Positions 1-6,349 of a stretch of 9,935 nt of DNA are shown in pieces. This stretch comes from Streptomyces sp. NRRL F-2664. GTDB lineage: Bacteria; Actinomycetota; Actinomycetes; Streptomycetales; Streptomycetaceae. Position 1 is the first letter of the stretch. Each line of letters opens with the position of its first letter. The position numbers and the translations under genes are program-made. Below the pieces are notes generated by a model. It was not told the DNA's origin. It was given only the letters and a program-made list of their open reading frames with translations, and searched no databases. The DNA lies in the NCBI RefSeq assembly GCF_000719345.1, contig NZ_JOFX01000077.1:1-9935 (forward strand). Direction: 5' to 3'.

Positions 1-46
1 GTTGAGCGTAGACACCTTGCCCAACAGCCCTGGGGCCCCGTCCGTT

Positions 47-456
47 TCACAGCCCTCGCCCCGTCACCCGATCGGTGGCCACTCTGAAAATGCTCAGTCT
101 CTTCCCGCGGACGACGCCAGCCGGGCCGAGCGAGCGCATCGCACGGTCGACGGCGCCGAACCCGGCCTCGGGCAGGAGGGTCCGGCGGATCAGGGCCAGC
201 ATCTTGCGCCGGCCATAGAGACCTTCCGGAACCAGCACACGCTGCCCGGCCGTGTGGGTGGTGGAGGCCAGAGACCGGACGGCGTCCTCGACCTGGGCAC
301 ACTCACGGTCCTGGCCGCGGTCTGGTCCGTACCGGTGGCTGGGGCACACCAGGCCCGCAAGGTTCGTGTCGCGATCTTCAGCCCGGCCTGGTTCAAGGCG
401 GTGGGGATCGACTCGACGGCATACCCGGCAGCCCTCATCTGATCGGCGAACGCCAC
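47..456 (-). pseudogene. IS3-family transposase OrfB, N-terminal remnant, frameshifted
   Basis: Reading down from 456, one frame gives MAFADQMRAAGYAVES...IATRTLRAW, the typical start of an IS3 OrfB. Near position 303 the similarity moves to another frame, which gives VEDAVRSLA...EGLYGRRKM...FGAVDRAMRSLGPAGVVRGKR, the HTH_21-like segment that precedes the integrase core. So there is a frameshift at about 303. After RGKR (about 92) the sequence no longer resembles the family, and the frame stops at 47. The rve/DDE catalytic domain is missing, so no active transposase can be made. The start lies just past the orfA stop (459-461), as expected for an IS3 orfA/orfB pair. Confidence 0.72.
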
Positions 457-837
457 GATCAGCGGTTTCGGGGGTCGAGTTCCCCCGCGAAGAAAATCGT
501 CGCGGACTTCAGCACCTCGTTGACCTCGCGAAGCCGCTTGTCCTCCGCGCGCAGCCGACGCAGTTCCCCGCGATCATCGCGTGGTCACGCCCGCGGCCTG
601 GCCGACGTCGACCTCGCACTGCATCACCCAGCGCCGCACGGCCTCCCGGGATACACCGAGCGAATCGGCAACCTGGATGTGCAGTGCACGCTCGGAGGAG
701 TACTCCGAACGGTGCTCTGCCACCAGCCTCACGGCCTGGCTGCGAAGGGCTGCGTCAATCTTCTTGGGCACGTGTCCCCGCTGACGGCTCACAACTGAGC
801 GGCAGAGAAGTCAGAACGGTTCACCCATCGGACACGG
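90..837 (-). mobile_element. Decayed IS3-family element (orfA/orfB order, both broken)
   Basis: On the minus strand an orfA reading (HTH protein ending in a leucine-rich coiled coil) is followed at once by the N-terminal part of an orfB reading, the arrangement of IS3-family elements, where orfA and orfB are normally joined by programmed frameshifting. Similarity to orfB fades after the RGKR motif near position 92, before any DDE catalytic motif, so the element is truncated or deleted there. The orfA-proximal end lies between orfA and the IS481 target duplication at 838; I could not fix a terminal repeat. Boundaries are approximate. Family assignment is from remembered protein signatures, not from a search. 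Confidence 0.7.
459..792 (-). pseudogene. IS3-family OrfA (HTH_Tnp_1), frameshifted
   Basis: The first frame (792 to 574) gives a short HTH protein with VPKKIDAALRSQAVRLVAEHR, SDSLGVSREAVRRWV-like spacing and EVDVGQAAGVTT, which is the IS3/IS911 OrfA DNA-binding signature. A stop follows at 574-576. One base over, the frame continues DRGELRRLRAEDKRLREVNE then VLKSATIFFAGELDPRNR and stops at 459-461; this is the coiled-coil tail of the same family. A single-base insertion around 577-584 explains the break. A GTG at 792 is the recorded start; a GTG a few codons downstream (giving VPKKIDAALR) is equally plausible. In intact elements this protein binds the terminal repeats and forms the N-terminus of the OrfAB fusion. 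Confidence 0.75.
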
Positions 838-843
838 CCTAAG
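838..843. repeat. Target site duplication, left copy (CCTAAG)
   Basis: CCTAAG lies immediately outside the left IS481 terminal repeat and recurs immediately outside the right one at 1930-1935. A 6-bp duplication with core CTAA is close to the NCTAGN target reported for Bordetella IS481. This supports a genuine transposition event with both ends still in place. Confidence 0.7.
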
Positions 844-874
844 TGTATTGATCACGAGCGTTGTTAACGCCGGC
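844..874 (+). repeat. IS481 left terminal inverted repeat
   Basis: Begins TGTATTGATCACGAGCGTTG and pairs imperfectly with 1899-1929 on the opposite strand. The best conserved blocks are ATTGA and GTTGTT-ACGC. The IS481 family typically starts its ends with TGT. Confidence 0.65.
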
Positions 875-891
875 CAGGTCTTGATCGTGAT

Positions 892-947
892 GAAGACCTC
901 CGGTGTGGTGGAGGTGTCTAGGCTCCACACCGCACACGGAGGTCTTC
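892..947 (+). promoter_or_regulatory. Long hairpin sequestering the transposase Shine-Dalgarno
   Basis: Positions 892-902 (GAAGACCTCCG) pair perfectly with 937-947 (CGGAGGTCTTC). After one bulged G (903), 904-907 pairs with 933-936, and 908-913 (GTGGAG) pairs with 923-928 (CTCCAC), closing a 9-nt loop. The 3' arm contains GGAGG at 938-942, the ribosome binding site of the GTG start at 948, so the folded RNA would hide it. Sequestration of this kind is a known way for insertion sequences to suppress translation from outside transcripts. The pairing is seen directly; the function is inferred. Confidence 0.65.
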
Positions 948-1934
948 GTGTCCCACCGTGATGCCCGGCTGACCGTTCCGTTCATGGCAGGCGGATTCTC
1001 ATCGAGCGTGTTCTGGCCGGTCGTCCGGTCGCGCGTGTGGCGGCCGAGATAGGCATATCCCGGCCGGCCGCCCACAAGTGGGTCCGCCGCTGGCGGGCCG
1101 AGGGCGACGCGGCCCTGTACGACCGCCCGAGCAGGCCACAGGACCCCGCACCGCACACCGGACGCCCTCGAAGCCCGGGGCTGCCGGCTACGCAGAGAGC
1201 GGAAGCTCGGGCCGACCCGCATCGGCCCGGTTCTCGGTCTGCCGCCATCGACGGTGCGCCGGATCCTGGTCCGACACGGTCTGAACCGCCTGGCCTGGCT
1301 GGACCGGCCCACCGGCGAACCCGTCCGTCGCTACGAGCGGGCCCGGCCGGGCGAGCTGGTCCGTGTCGACATCAAGAAACTGGGCAACATCCCCGACGGC
1401 GGCGGCCACAAGGTCATGGACCGGCGGCAGGCGATGGACAACAAGATCGCCACCACCGACCTGCGCAAGAGCTCCAAGCCGGTGATCGGCTACTCGTTCA
1501 TCCACTCCGCCGTCGACGACCACTCTCGCCTGGCCTACTGGGAGGTCCTCACCGATGAACGCCAGCACACCGCGATCGGCTTCTGGCAGCGGGCACAGGC
1601 CTTCTTCGCCACCCACGGCAACACCGTCGAACGGGTCCTGACCGACAACGGCTCCTGCTACAAGTCGAAACTGTTCACCCAGGCCCTGGCCACGGCCGGC
1701 ATCACCCACACGAAGATCCTGCCCTACCGGCCCCAGACCAACGGCAAGGTCGAACGCTTCAACCGCACCCTCTTGGACGAGTGGGCCTACCTGCGGCCCT
1801 ACACCAGCAACGACGAGCGGACAGCGGCCCTGACAGACTTCCTCCACGCCTACAACCACCACCGCTGCCACACCGCACTCGACGGCAACCCACCCATCAG
1901 CCGCGTAAACAACCCTGCGGGTCAATGCACCTAA
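948..1934 (+). pseudogene. IS481-family DDE transposase, two opposite frameshifts
   Basis: The start is GTG at 948 with GGAGG five bases upstream, giving VSHRDARLTV. At about 978-985 the similarity shifts to a second frame (GRRILIERVLAGRPVARVAA, EIGISRPAAHKWVRRWRAEG, the N-terminal HTH). At about 1136 it returns to the first frame (HRTPHRTPDALEARGCRLRR, then LGPTRIGPVLGLPPSTVRRI). The two shifts cancel, but the original frame hits a stop near 1050 between them, so no full protein is made. The catalytic core is intact: VDIKKLGNIPD (first Asp), VLTDNGS (second Asp), NGKVERFNRTL (Glu). The final codons NNPAGQCT run into the right repeat, and the TAA stop at 1932-1934 lies in the target duplication. 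Confidence 0.82.
1899..1929 (-). repeat. IS481 right terminal inverted repeat
   Basis: On the minus strand it begins TGCATTGACCCGCAGGGTTG, matching the left end at roughly 22 of 31 positions. It overlaps the 3' end of the transposase frame, as in many IS481 elements. Confidence 0.65.
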
Positions 1935-1935
1935 G
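1930..1935. repeat. Target site duplication, right copy (CCTAAG)
   Basis: Second copy of the CCTAAG duplication flanking the IS481 element. It supplies the TAA stop of the transposase on the plus strand and, read as CTTAGG on the minus strand, the TAG that ends the 127-aa gene. Confidence 0.7.
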
Positions 1936-2314
1936 CGACTGTCCACCTCCGGGCGGTCCGCCCACGCTGTGATCGTTCAGTCTTCCTGCCCACGGCTCTA
2001 GGCTCGATGGTGCGCGGGTCGACAGCCTCTCCTGGGGCGCCTTGTTTGTAAGGCCCCTCAGGTTCTGCATCACGGTCGTGCGGGAGGAGATAGAAGACAC
2101 GGCGCTTCTGCAGACCGCTGTCAGGGTCCGCCTCCGCAGTGGCGCTCAGCTCCGCGAAGCCGATCATGCGGCCGTCTCGGAAGTAGCGGGGTTTTCCACG
2201 ACGACGAGGAGTCTTGTCCAGGGCTTGTCGAACGTAGTCGAGGACCTCAGGGTCCTCCAGCCATACCACCTTGTCCTCGTGGGTGAGATCGCTTGCTTGC
2301 AGTAGCGAGCTCAT
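1931..2314 (-). CDS. Unknown 127-aa protein, last gene of the prim-pol operon
   Basis: I do not recognise this protein. The ATG at 2314 has a strong ribosome binding site (GAGGAGGGA, about nine bases upstream) and overlaps the stop of a 41-aa ORF as ATGA, so its translation is probably coupled to it. Residues 1-35 are acidic and leucine-rich (LTHEDKVVWLEDPEVLDYVR), and residues 36-50 are basic (TPRRRGKPRYFRDGRM). A segment IGFAELSATAEADPDSGLQK RRVFYLLP could be a small mixed alpha/beta fold. There is no signal peptide or membrane segment. The tail after about residue 97 is Arg-rich and low in complexity. It may be read-through into foreign sequence, so the native C-terminus may have been lost when the IS elements arrived. 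The stop TAG lies in the IS481 target sequence and would have been present before that insertion. Confidence 0.6.
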   Translation of the reverse strand: MSSLLQASDLTHEDKVVWLEDPEVLDYVRQALDKTPRRRGKPRYFRDGRMIGFAELSATAEADPDSGLQKRRVFYLLPHDRDAEPEGPYKQGAPGEAVDPRTIEPRAVGRKTERSQRGRTARRWTVA

Positions 2315-2436
2315 GGCCGTCGTCCCTCCTCGATTTTATGAACTTGCTGTTTCAGGGGCTTAACTCTCCACGCTACAGGGAGCTGGGGGCGGGCGGTGAG
2401 TGTGCGCTTGGCCTGGTCGTGCGCTGTGGCGGTCAT
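2311..2436 (-). CDS. Small basic ORF (41 aa) coupled to the 127-aa gene
   Basis: Between the helicase gene and the 127-aa gene an ATG at 2436 opens a 41-codon frame. It begins MTATAHDQAKRTLTARPQLP and ends EEGRRP, and its TGA (2313-2311) overlaps the next ATG as ATGA, the same style of junction as prim-pol/helicase. It is rich in Lys, Arg, His and Gln with no membrane segment. No good Shine-Dalgarno is visible, and a stop lies in frame upstream. The exact overlap and position inside a compact operon argue for a real small protein or leader peptide; the shortness and lack of recognised similarity argue for caution. Function unknown. Confidence 0.45.
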   Translation of the reverse strand: MTATAHDQAKRTLTARPQLPVAWRVKPLKQQVHKIEEGRRP

Positions 2437-2496
2437 GGCGCTGGTCCATCGTATGTTGCGGCAGGTGTGAGAGACAGTATGCAGAGCCGGTTAGGG

Positions 2497-4065
2497 CTAA
2501 TGTGAGCCGCTGGCTTTGGCTGGCGGCGTCTCGTCTGTCAGCAGGGCGAGGCCTGGGTAGAACTTCTGGCCGTTGGATCTGAGCATGTCGCTGGGTGAGG
2601 CGATGCCGGTCTCAGCACGGATGCGGGTGGCGAATGCGCGTGTCGTAGCGGGCCGCAGGCCTTCGCCTTCATGGCACCAACTGCTGTACGCACGGTAGAG
2701 GGCACCTTGTTCCACTCTGAGATCACGGTGCTCGGTGGCGCCAGCGCTGGTGGTGCAGCATTCAGTGAGAAAACGTCCAATGTGGTCCTCGGTGGTGGCA
2801 TAGGCCTGGGTCGCCATACGTACGATGCTAGGGCCGCCCAGTGAGGGCTTATCCGCCAGATAAGCTTGCGCACCCCGGACCATCCAGTGAAGGATCCCCG
2901 GCCCTTCGTCCCGAACAAGTTCCTCAGCGAGGTTGTCGATCTTGCGCTCGTCGGGCACGACTTTATTGAAGGGGATGAGGCGGATCCGACGCCAGAAGGC
3001 GTGTCCACCAGTCCCGACCTCGGGCCGGTGGTTGCCGAGCAGCCATAGCTTATGGGTGGGTTCGAAGCTGAAAAAATCCTGTCTCATGCGGCGCGCCTTG
3101 AGTCGGTCGCCTCCGGTAAGGAGCTTGACACGAGCTTCGTCGAATTTGTCGTGAGGCTTGAGTTCACTGCAAACGAACAGGCGGCGACCGTGTAGCTCGG
3201 TCAACTCGGTGGAGTGTTCGTTAAATTTTCCTCGCTCCATGAGAAACCCGGGGGGCGCCACGTCGGCGTAGTCTCCAAGGATTTTGATAACGATGTCCAT
3301 AAGCGCGGATTTTCCGTTGGCGCCGACACCGTAAAGAAAGGGAAGAACTTGGCCTCCCACATCACCGGTAATGGAGTAGCCGAGCAGGAGGTGAAGGAAG
3401 TGAATCATCTCCTGCCCCTTGTCATCGTCGCCGAAGGTCTCGGTCAAGAAGCGGGCGAAGCGGGGGGTTGGCCCGGGTTCGGGGGCAAGGCAAGTAGCTC
3501 GGGAGTGCAGGTCTCGTCGTGGGTCGGGTTTGCGCAGCCGCCCAGTGTGTAGGTCGACCACCCCGGCGGGGGTGCACAGTGCGTACTTGTCGCCGTCGAG
3601 AGTATCTGGGTCAAGGGCAAGCTCTGGAGAGGCCTTGGCCTGGGCCAGCATGGCTTTTACGCCCGAGGTGGACATAGCTCGTCTGCGGTGCTGTTGCAGA
3701 TCTCGGTCACTGAAGTAACCCCGAGGGTCATGAATGGGTATATCCTCGGCCATATCGCCCGCGGCCCAAATCGCGGCCTTCTCACCACCCGTCCGCTTCC
3801 AACGGTATTGGTCCCACACGTACCAGCCGAGACCTTCAACGTGCCGAAAGCGGTCTGAGTGGAGGTGGGCAAAAAGCTTGGCATTTCCGCGGTCTGTGAG
3901 GTTTGTAAGAAGTCCCGCCTGGACGAAGTCGCCGAACCGCGAACCTGGTACCGGAACTCTCTGTCCGGCGGCAAGAGGTGCAGCAGGTGGCCTTCCTTTT
4001 GTAAAGACCGTGAGTTGTTCGGCTGCGGCCTGCGCATCGAAGCCGGTGCTGCCTGCGCTGCTCAT
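2497..4065 (-). CDS. P4/D5-family primase-helicase (SF3 helicase)
   Basis: The 522-aa product looks like the DNA helicase/primase C-terminal protein of phage and plasmid replication modules (D5_N plus P4-type SF3 helicase). Residues about 80-200 match the D5_N-like region, with WYVWDQYRWKR and ALCTPAGVVDLHTGRLRKPD. The helicase core has Walker A GVGANGKS at 246-253, a Walker B-like strand RLFVCSEL at 295-302, the sensor strand KLWLLGNHRP at 339-348 and the WRRIRLIPF arginine-finger region at 358-366. It should unwind DNA at the origin as a hexameric ring, paired with the upstream prim-pol that makes primers. The ATG at 4065 overlaps the prim-pol stop as ATGA, with AAGGGA five bases upstream. 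All core motifs are intact and the length is normal for the family. About 60 bp separate its stop from the next small ORF. Confidence 0.88.
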   Translation of the reverse strand: MSSAGSTGFDAQAAAEQLTVFTKGRPPAAPLAAGQRVPVPGSRFGDFVQAGLLTNLTDRGNAKLFAHLHSDRFRHVEGLGWYVWDQYRWKRTGGEKAAIWAAGDMAEDIPIHDPRGYFSDRDLQQHRRRAMSTSGVKAMLAQAKASPELALDPDTLDGDKYALCTPAGVVDLHTGRLRKPDPRRDLHSRATCLAPEPGPTPRFARFLTETFGDDDKGQEMIHFLHLLLGYSITGDVGGQVLPFLYGVGANGKSALMDIVIKILGDYADVAPPGFLMERGKFNEHSTELTELHGRRLFVCSELKPHDKFDEARVKLLTGGDRLKARRMRQDFFSFEPTHKLWLLGNHRPEVGTGGHAFWRRIRLIPFNKVVPDERKIDNLAEELVRDEGPGILHWMVRGAQAYLADKPSLGGPSIVRMATQAYATTEDHIGRFLTECCTTSAGATEHRDLRVEQGALYRAYSSWCHEGEGLRPATTRAFATRIRAETGIASPSDMLRSNGQKFYPGLALLTDETPPAKASGSH

Positions 4066-5135
4066 GAACGTCCCTTGGGGTGAATCGGGCGGTTGCTGCC
4101 GGCGCGGAATGCGGAGTCGATGATGAGCTGATTTCTACGGGGCTGTGCTGGCCGCGCACCGTTGGCGGTTTCGACCAGTACGGCGAAGCATGCGGATTCA
4201 GTAAGGTGGCCGCCGGCAACTAGGCCGCCAGCGGTAAAGGCGGCGCGGTTGAGCTTCTCGCTGAAGGCTGTCCCGGAGGGCTCGTGGGCACAGTCACGGA
4301 CAGCTTGCAGCAGGCTACTGAGGATGCGGTCAGCGTCGCGGTGTCTTGCAGCGGGAGAGCTCATCGGGCCCGGCGAGGCGACGGACTGAGGCGGGCGGGC
4401 GTGGCCGGTGCGGGTTAGTTCGGCCTGAAGCCAAAGGGGGAGGCGGGCCGGGGTTCGAGGTCCCGGCAGTGCCTCGTAGGTACCCAGGGCAGTCCGGGTG
4501 GTGGGGGCAACGATGTAACCGGCAGCCGCACGGATATCGACCTGCCAGGCTAACGCGGTGCGGGTGCTGGAGCCGGTGGACGAGCAGTATGTAGGACCAG
4601 TGAGGGGAGCCCGGTACCAGATGTGCAGGCCGCCAGAAGGTGTGCGTACGCGCAACGTGGTCTGGTCCTCGGCGGGGTTGGGCTGGGAACGGTATGCGGC
4701 GAGTAAGGCGATGGTGTCGAAACCAGTACTGAGGCCGGTGAGATCAACATGGTCATCGACGGGGATGCCAGGCAGCAGGCGCTGCCGGTCCGGTAGAGGG
4801 ACCGGGTGGTTGTCGATGTCAAGAACAATTAGCCCAGCACAACCCGTTGCTACGCCGATGCCGAACTCCGGTTGCCGGTTCCACCAACCGGCAATCACAT
4901 CGGGGTCGGTAGTTGCAGCGTAGAACCCGTGGCACCAATGTCCACTGCCGATGCAGGGGCAGGCTGCCGGGTCATGGCTGCCACGACGGCACTTGGCGCA
5001 GTTGGGGGCGGGGCATTTTGTACCCGGTGCAAGAGGATGGACGGGATACCCGCGCGCCGCGAGCCAAAGCGCTGTATCGCGCCTTACGTCGGCTGCGTCG
5101 AAGGCAGCTTGCGTGGTGGCAGTGTGGGCTGGCAC
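4062..5135 (-). CDS. Bifunctional DNA primase/polymerase (prim-pol, AEP family)
   Basis: The protein carries the archaeo-eukaryotic primase motifs of prim-pol proteins: VLDID (catalytic Asp pair), TPSGGLHIWY (SGG-H motif) and VDIRAAAGYIVAP (third metal/nucleotide-binding motif). Before them sits a Cys-rich insert, CPAPNC-x-KC followed by CPCIGSGHWCHGF, probably zinc binding. It should synthesise primers at the origin for the helicase encoded just downstream (ATGA overlap). I prefer the GTG at 5135 (357 aa), which has GAGG five bases upstream. A TTG at 5207 would add 24 residues but lies inside a repeated DNA motif that looks like a control site. The C-terminal part, about 290-381 in the longer numbering, is helical and ends in a basic tail. 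Prim-pol is one of the known replication types of AICEs and is also found in plasmids and phages. No integrase or transfer gene is present here to tell these apart. Confidence 0.85.
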   Translation of the reverse strand: MPAHTATTQAAFDAADVRRDTALWLAARGYPVHPLAPGTKCPAPNCAKCRRGSHDPAACPCIGSGHWCHGFYAATTDPDVIAGWWNRQPEFGIGVATGCAGLIVLDIDNHPVPLPDRQRLLPGIPVDDHVDLTGLSTGFDTIALLAAYRSQPNPAEDQTTLRVRTPSGGLHIWYRAPLTGPTYCSSTGSSTRTALAWQVDIRAAAGYIVAPTTRTALGTYEALPGPRTPARLPLWLQAELTRTGHARPPQSVASPGPMSSPAARHRDADRILSSLLQAVRDCAHEPSGTAFSEKLNRAAFTAGGLVAGGHLTESACFAVLVETANGARPAQPRRNQLIIDSAFRAGSNRPIHPKGRS

Positions 5136-5197
5136 GTCTTCCTCGGTCTTGTCTTTGGTGTGTCGGCTCTGTGCACCGTCCCGGTCGGTTTCACAGT

Positions 5198-5220
5198 AGG
5201 GACCCAAGGGACTGAACTTT
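5198..5220 (+). repeat. Iteron-like repeat, copy A (63 bp upstream of prim-pol start)
   Basis: AGGGACCCAAGGGACTGAAC followed by TTT. It matches the copy at 5509-5531 at 21 of 23 positions. Its place just ahead of the prim-pol start fits an operator for autoregulation or an initiator-binding iteron. The repeat is seen directly; the role is inferred. Confidence 0.6.
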
Positions 5221-5508
5221 CACAATGGTGGAGCCTAGCGCAGCGCGCCCACTGCTCTGCACGACTGCATTGCTCTACCGCTCAGCCCCGGGGTACTCCG
5301 CCAGAAGGTCCCGCCCCTAGGGTCTGTAGCTACTTCTGCTACCGCGTGTCCGACAGTTTGCCGTGGAGGATGGCTCATCCCTGCCCCGCGTACAGCTTCA
5401 CTCTCCCACCTTAAAACGCACGGGGATGCACAGGGACAGGACATTGGGTCCCCTGGGCCCTGCCCGTCACTGCAAAACCTGCCTGGGCGGGGGAGTCTCA
5501 AGCGCTTC

Positions 5509-5531
5509 AGGGACCCAAGCGACTGAAGTTT
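5509..5531 (+). repeat. Iteron-like repeat, copy B
   Basis: AGGGACCCAAGCGACTGAAG followed by TTT, in direct orientation to copy A and 311 bp away. It is flanked by AAGCGCT motifs (5500 and 5541) and by a CAGTTAT direct repeat (5533-5539 and 5548-5554). Confidence 0.6.
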
Positions 5532-5609
5532 GCAGTTATGAAGCGCTCAGTTATCACATCCTCTCGCGCACACATACCCGCGCACACGAAGCAGGACAAC
5601 ATGGGAATC

Positions 5610-5730
5610 TCAGTCCCTCCAGTCCCTGGCCGACAGCGAAAACCCACCTGACCTGCACAGATACTGAGGGACTGAAACAGATCGGCTCTAGGGGCGAGGA
5701 CGCCAAGGGGGCTGAGGATCGAGGGTCTGA
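5610..5730. repeat. Cluster of short AGGGACTGA-like repeats
   Basis: The core AGGGACTGA recurs inverted at 5610-5618 (TCAGTCCCT), as a shorter inverted copy at 5620-5627 (CAGTCCCT), direct at 5667-5675 and as a variant AGGGTCTGA at 5722-5730. With copies A and B this makes six related sites in about 530 bp of gene-free DNA, a pattern expected of initiator- or repressor-binding sites. Confidence 0.5.
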
Positions 5731-5899
5731 ACGCGGCCGCCTGTCGTGTTAGTCCGTTCAGTGCAGTGACTGAGCCTTTTGGCGGGCGCCAAGAGCTGCA
5801 AGCCCGCCTTCACAGCGGAGCGAGAGCACGTTTGACCGTGCCGGGCCTTTCTGACCAAAACAGCGTTACAAATGGAGGATAAGAAGCAAGTCGTTCGCC

Positions 5900-5956
5900 C
5901 CCCTACGATGAGAGGGGCAAGACCCCTTAGCCACTCGCTCGCGAATGGGCTAGTTT
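5900..5956 (+). promoter_or_regulatory. Mutually exclusive hairpins followed by T-rich tract
   Basis: CCCCT (5900-5904), AGGGG (5913-5917) and CCCCT (5923-5927) allow two alternative 5-bp pairings of the same AGGGG. TAGCC (5928-5932) then pairs with GGCTA (5948-5952), with an inner TCG/CGA stem, and is followed by GTTTTC. This could be an attenuator or a weak terminator. The pairings are seen; short stems arise by chance in GC-rich DNA, so confidence is low. Confidence 0.25.
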
Positions 5957-6312
5957 TCGGGGCGTTGCAGATGGATGCAGGCAGCCGTCCTGTATGGCGG
6001 ACGTTTTGTAAAGCCCATCACACCGAGAAGTGCCATCCGAGCCGACTGCAACGGAGAGGACCACGCCGCGCCTGTCGGCGGACAGGCGCGGCTGTAGCGG
6101 ATGTTCGGCAACCAAAAGGCCCTTGTCCCTTTCCGGGGCGTTCCGCTTCGCGAGGTGTTTCCCGCAGGGGGCTCGGTGAGCAGAGCGGCGCGCCGGATGG
6201 CTGTGGGTGGGGCGAGTCCTCCTGGCACAGCCACCCGGTGATGTCTCCGACTTCATCAGTGGGGCCGGTCTACAGGTGGCGGGCTGAGCTGGGGGTTGGG
6301 GTATGGACAGTC
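5957..6312. other. Gene-free stretch with hairpins
   Basis: No convincing coding frame on either strand. Besides the perfect palindrome at 6065-6092 it holds a 10-bp stem with one mismatch, GATGGCTGTG with CACAGCCACC (6196-6205 and 6226-6235). A structured RNA is possible, but I match it to no known family. Confidence 0.35.
6065..6092. repeat. Perfect 12-bp inverted repeat with 4-nt loop
   Basis: GCCGCGCCTGTC (6065-6076) and GACAGGCGCGGC (6081-6092) are perfectly complementary around GGCG. There is no T tract on either side, so it is not an ordinary terminator. It could be a protein-binding palindrome or an extruded hairpin at a replication origin (for example a single-strand origin). The role is unknown. 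Confidence 0.55.
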
Positions 6313-6349
6313 TCCGGTGCCGTGCGCCCACGGTGCCGGAGGCGGTTTT
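6313..6349 (+). terminator. Rho-independent terminator-like hairpin
   Basis: TCCGGTGCCGTG (6313-6324) pairs with CACGGTGCCGGA (6329-6340) over 12 bp with two G-T wobbles and a CGCC loop, and is followed by GGCGGTTTTC. The T run is short, as is common for actinomycete terminators. No gene is identified just upstream on this strand, which hints at an unannotated transcript ending here. Confidence 0.45.

Larger units (their letters stand above)
844..1929 (+). mobile_element. IS481-family insertion sequence, both ends present, transposase broken
   Basis: The element runs between imperfect terminal inverted repeats starting TGTATTGATC (left) and, on the opposite strand, TGCATTGACC (right); about 22 of the first 31 positions match. 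It is flanked by the 6-bp direct repeat CCTAAG. Its length of about 1.09 kb and single transposase are normal for IS481. It separates the IS3 remnant from the unknown 127-aa gene on its right. The ends may still be usable in trans by a related transposase, but the transposase frame is disrupted. Confidence 0.78.
5221..5871. other. Gene-free region upstream of prim-pol; candidate origin/control region
   Basis: No frame here has actinomycete codon bias. The longest open frame (plus strand, 5363-5752) has irregular third positions. The stretch holds most of the iteron-like repeats, the CAGTTAT pair, and a 7-bp inverted repeat GGCGGGC/GCCCGCC (5781-5787 with 5802-5808) preceded by TTTT. The promoter of the prim-pol operon must lie here or just before 5135, but I could not pick out convincing -35 and -10 boxes. 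Confidence 0.45.

Noticed and set aside
1188..1946. 252-aa minus-strand frame opposite the IS481 transposase
   Set aside because: Antisense shadow, rich in Val and Gly, of a clear DDE transposase on the other strand.
1951..1963. GGGCGG-T-CCGCCC inverted repeat as an operon terminator
   Set aside because: The loop is a single base and the repeat lies inside the open 127-aa frame with no T tract.
5136..5207. TTG start adding 24 residues to prim-pol
   Set aside because: It lies within the repeated DNA motif, has no ribosome binding site, and the GTG at 5135 has a good one.
5363..5752. 129-aa plus-strand frame upstream of prim-pol
   Set aside because: Third positions are not G/C-biased, and it spans the iteron-like repeats; most likely chance.
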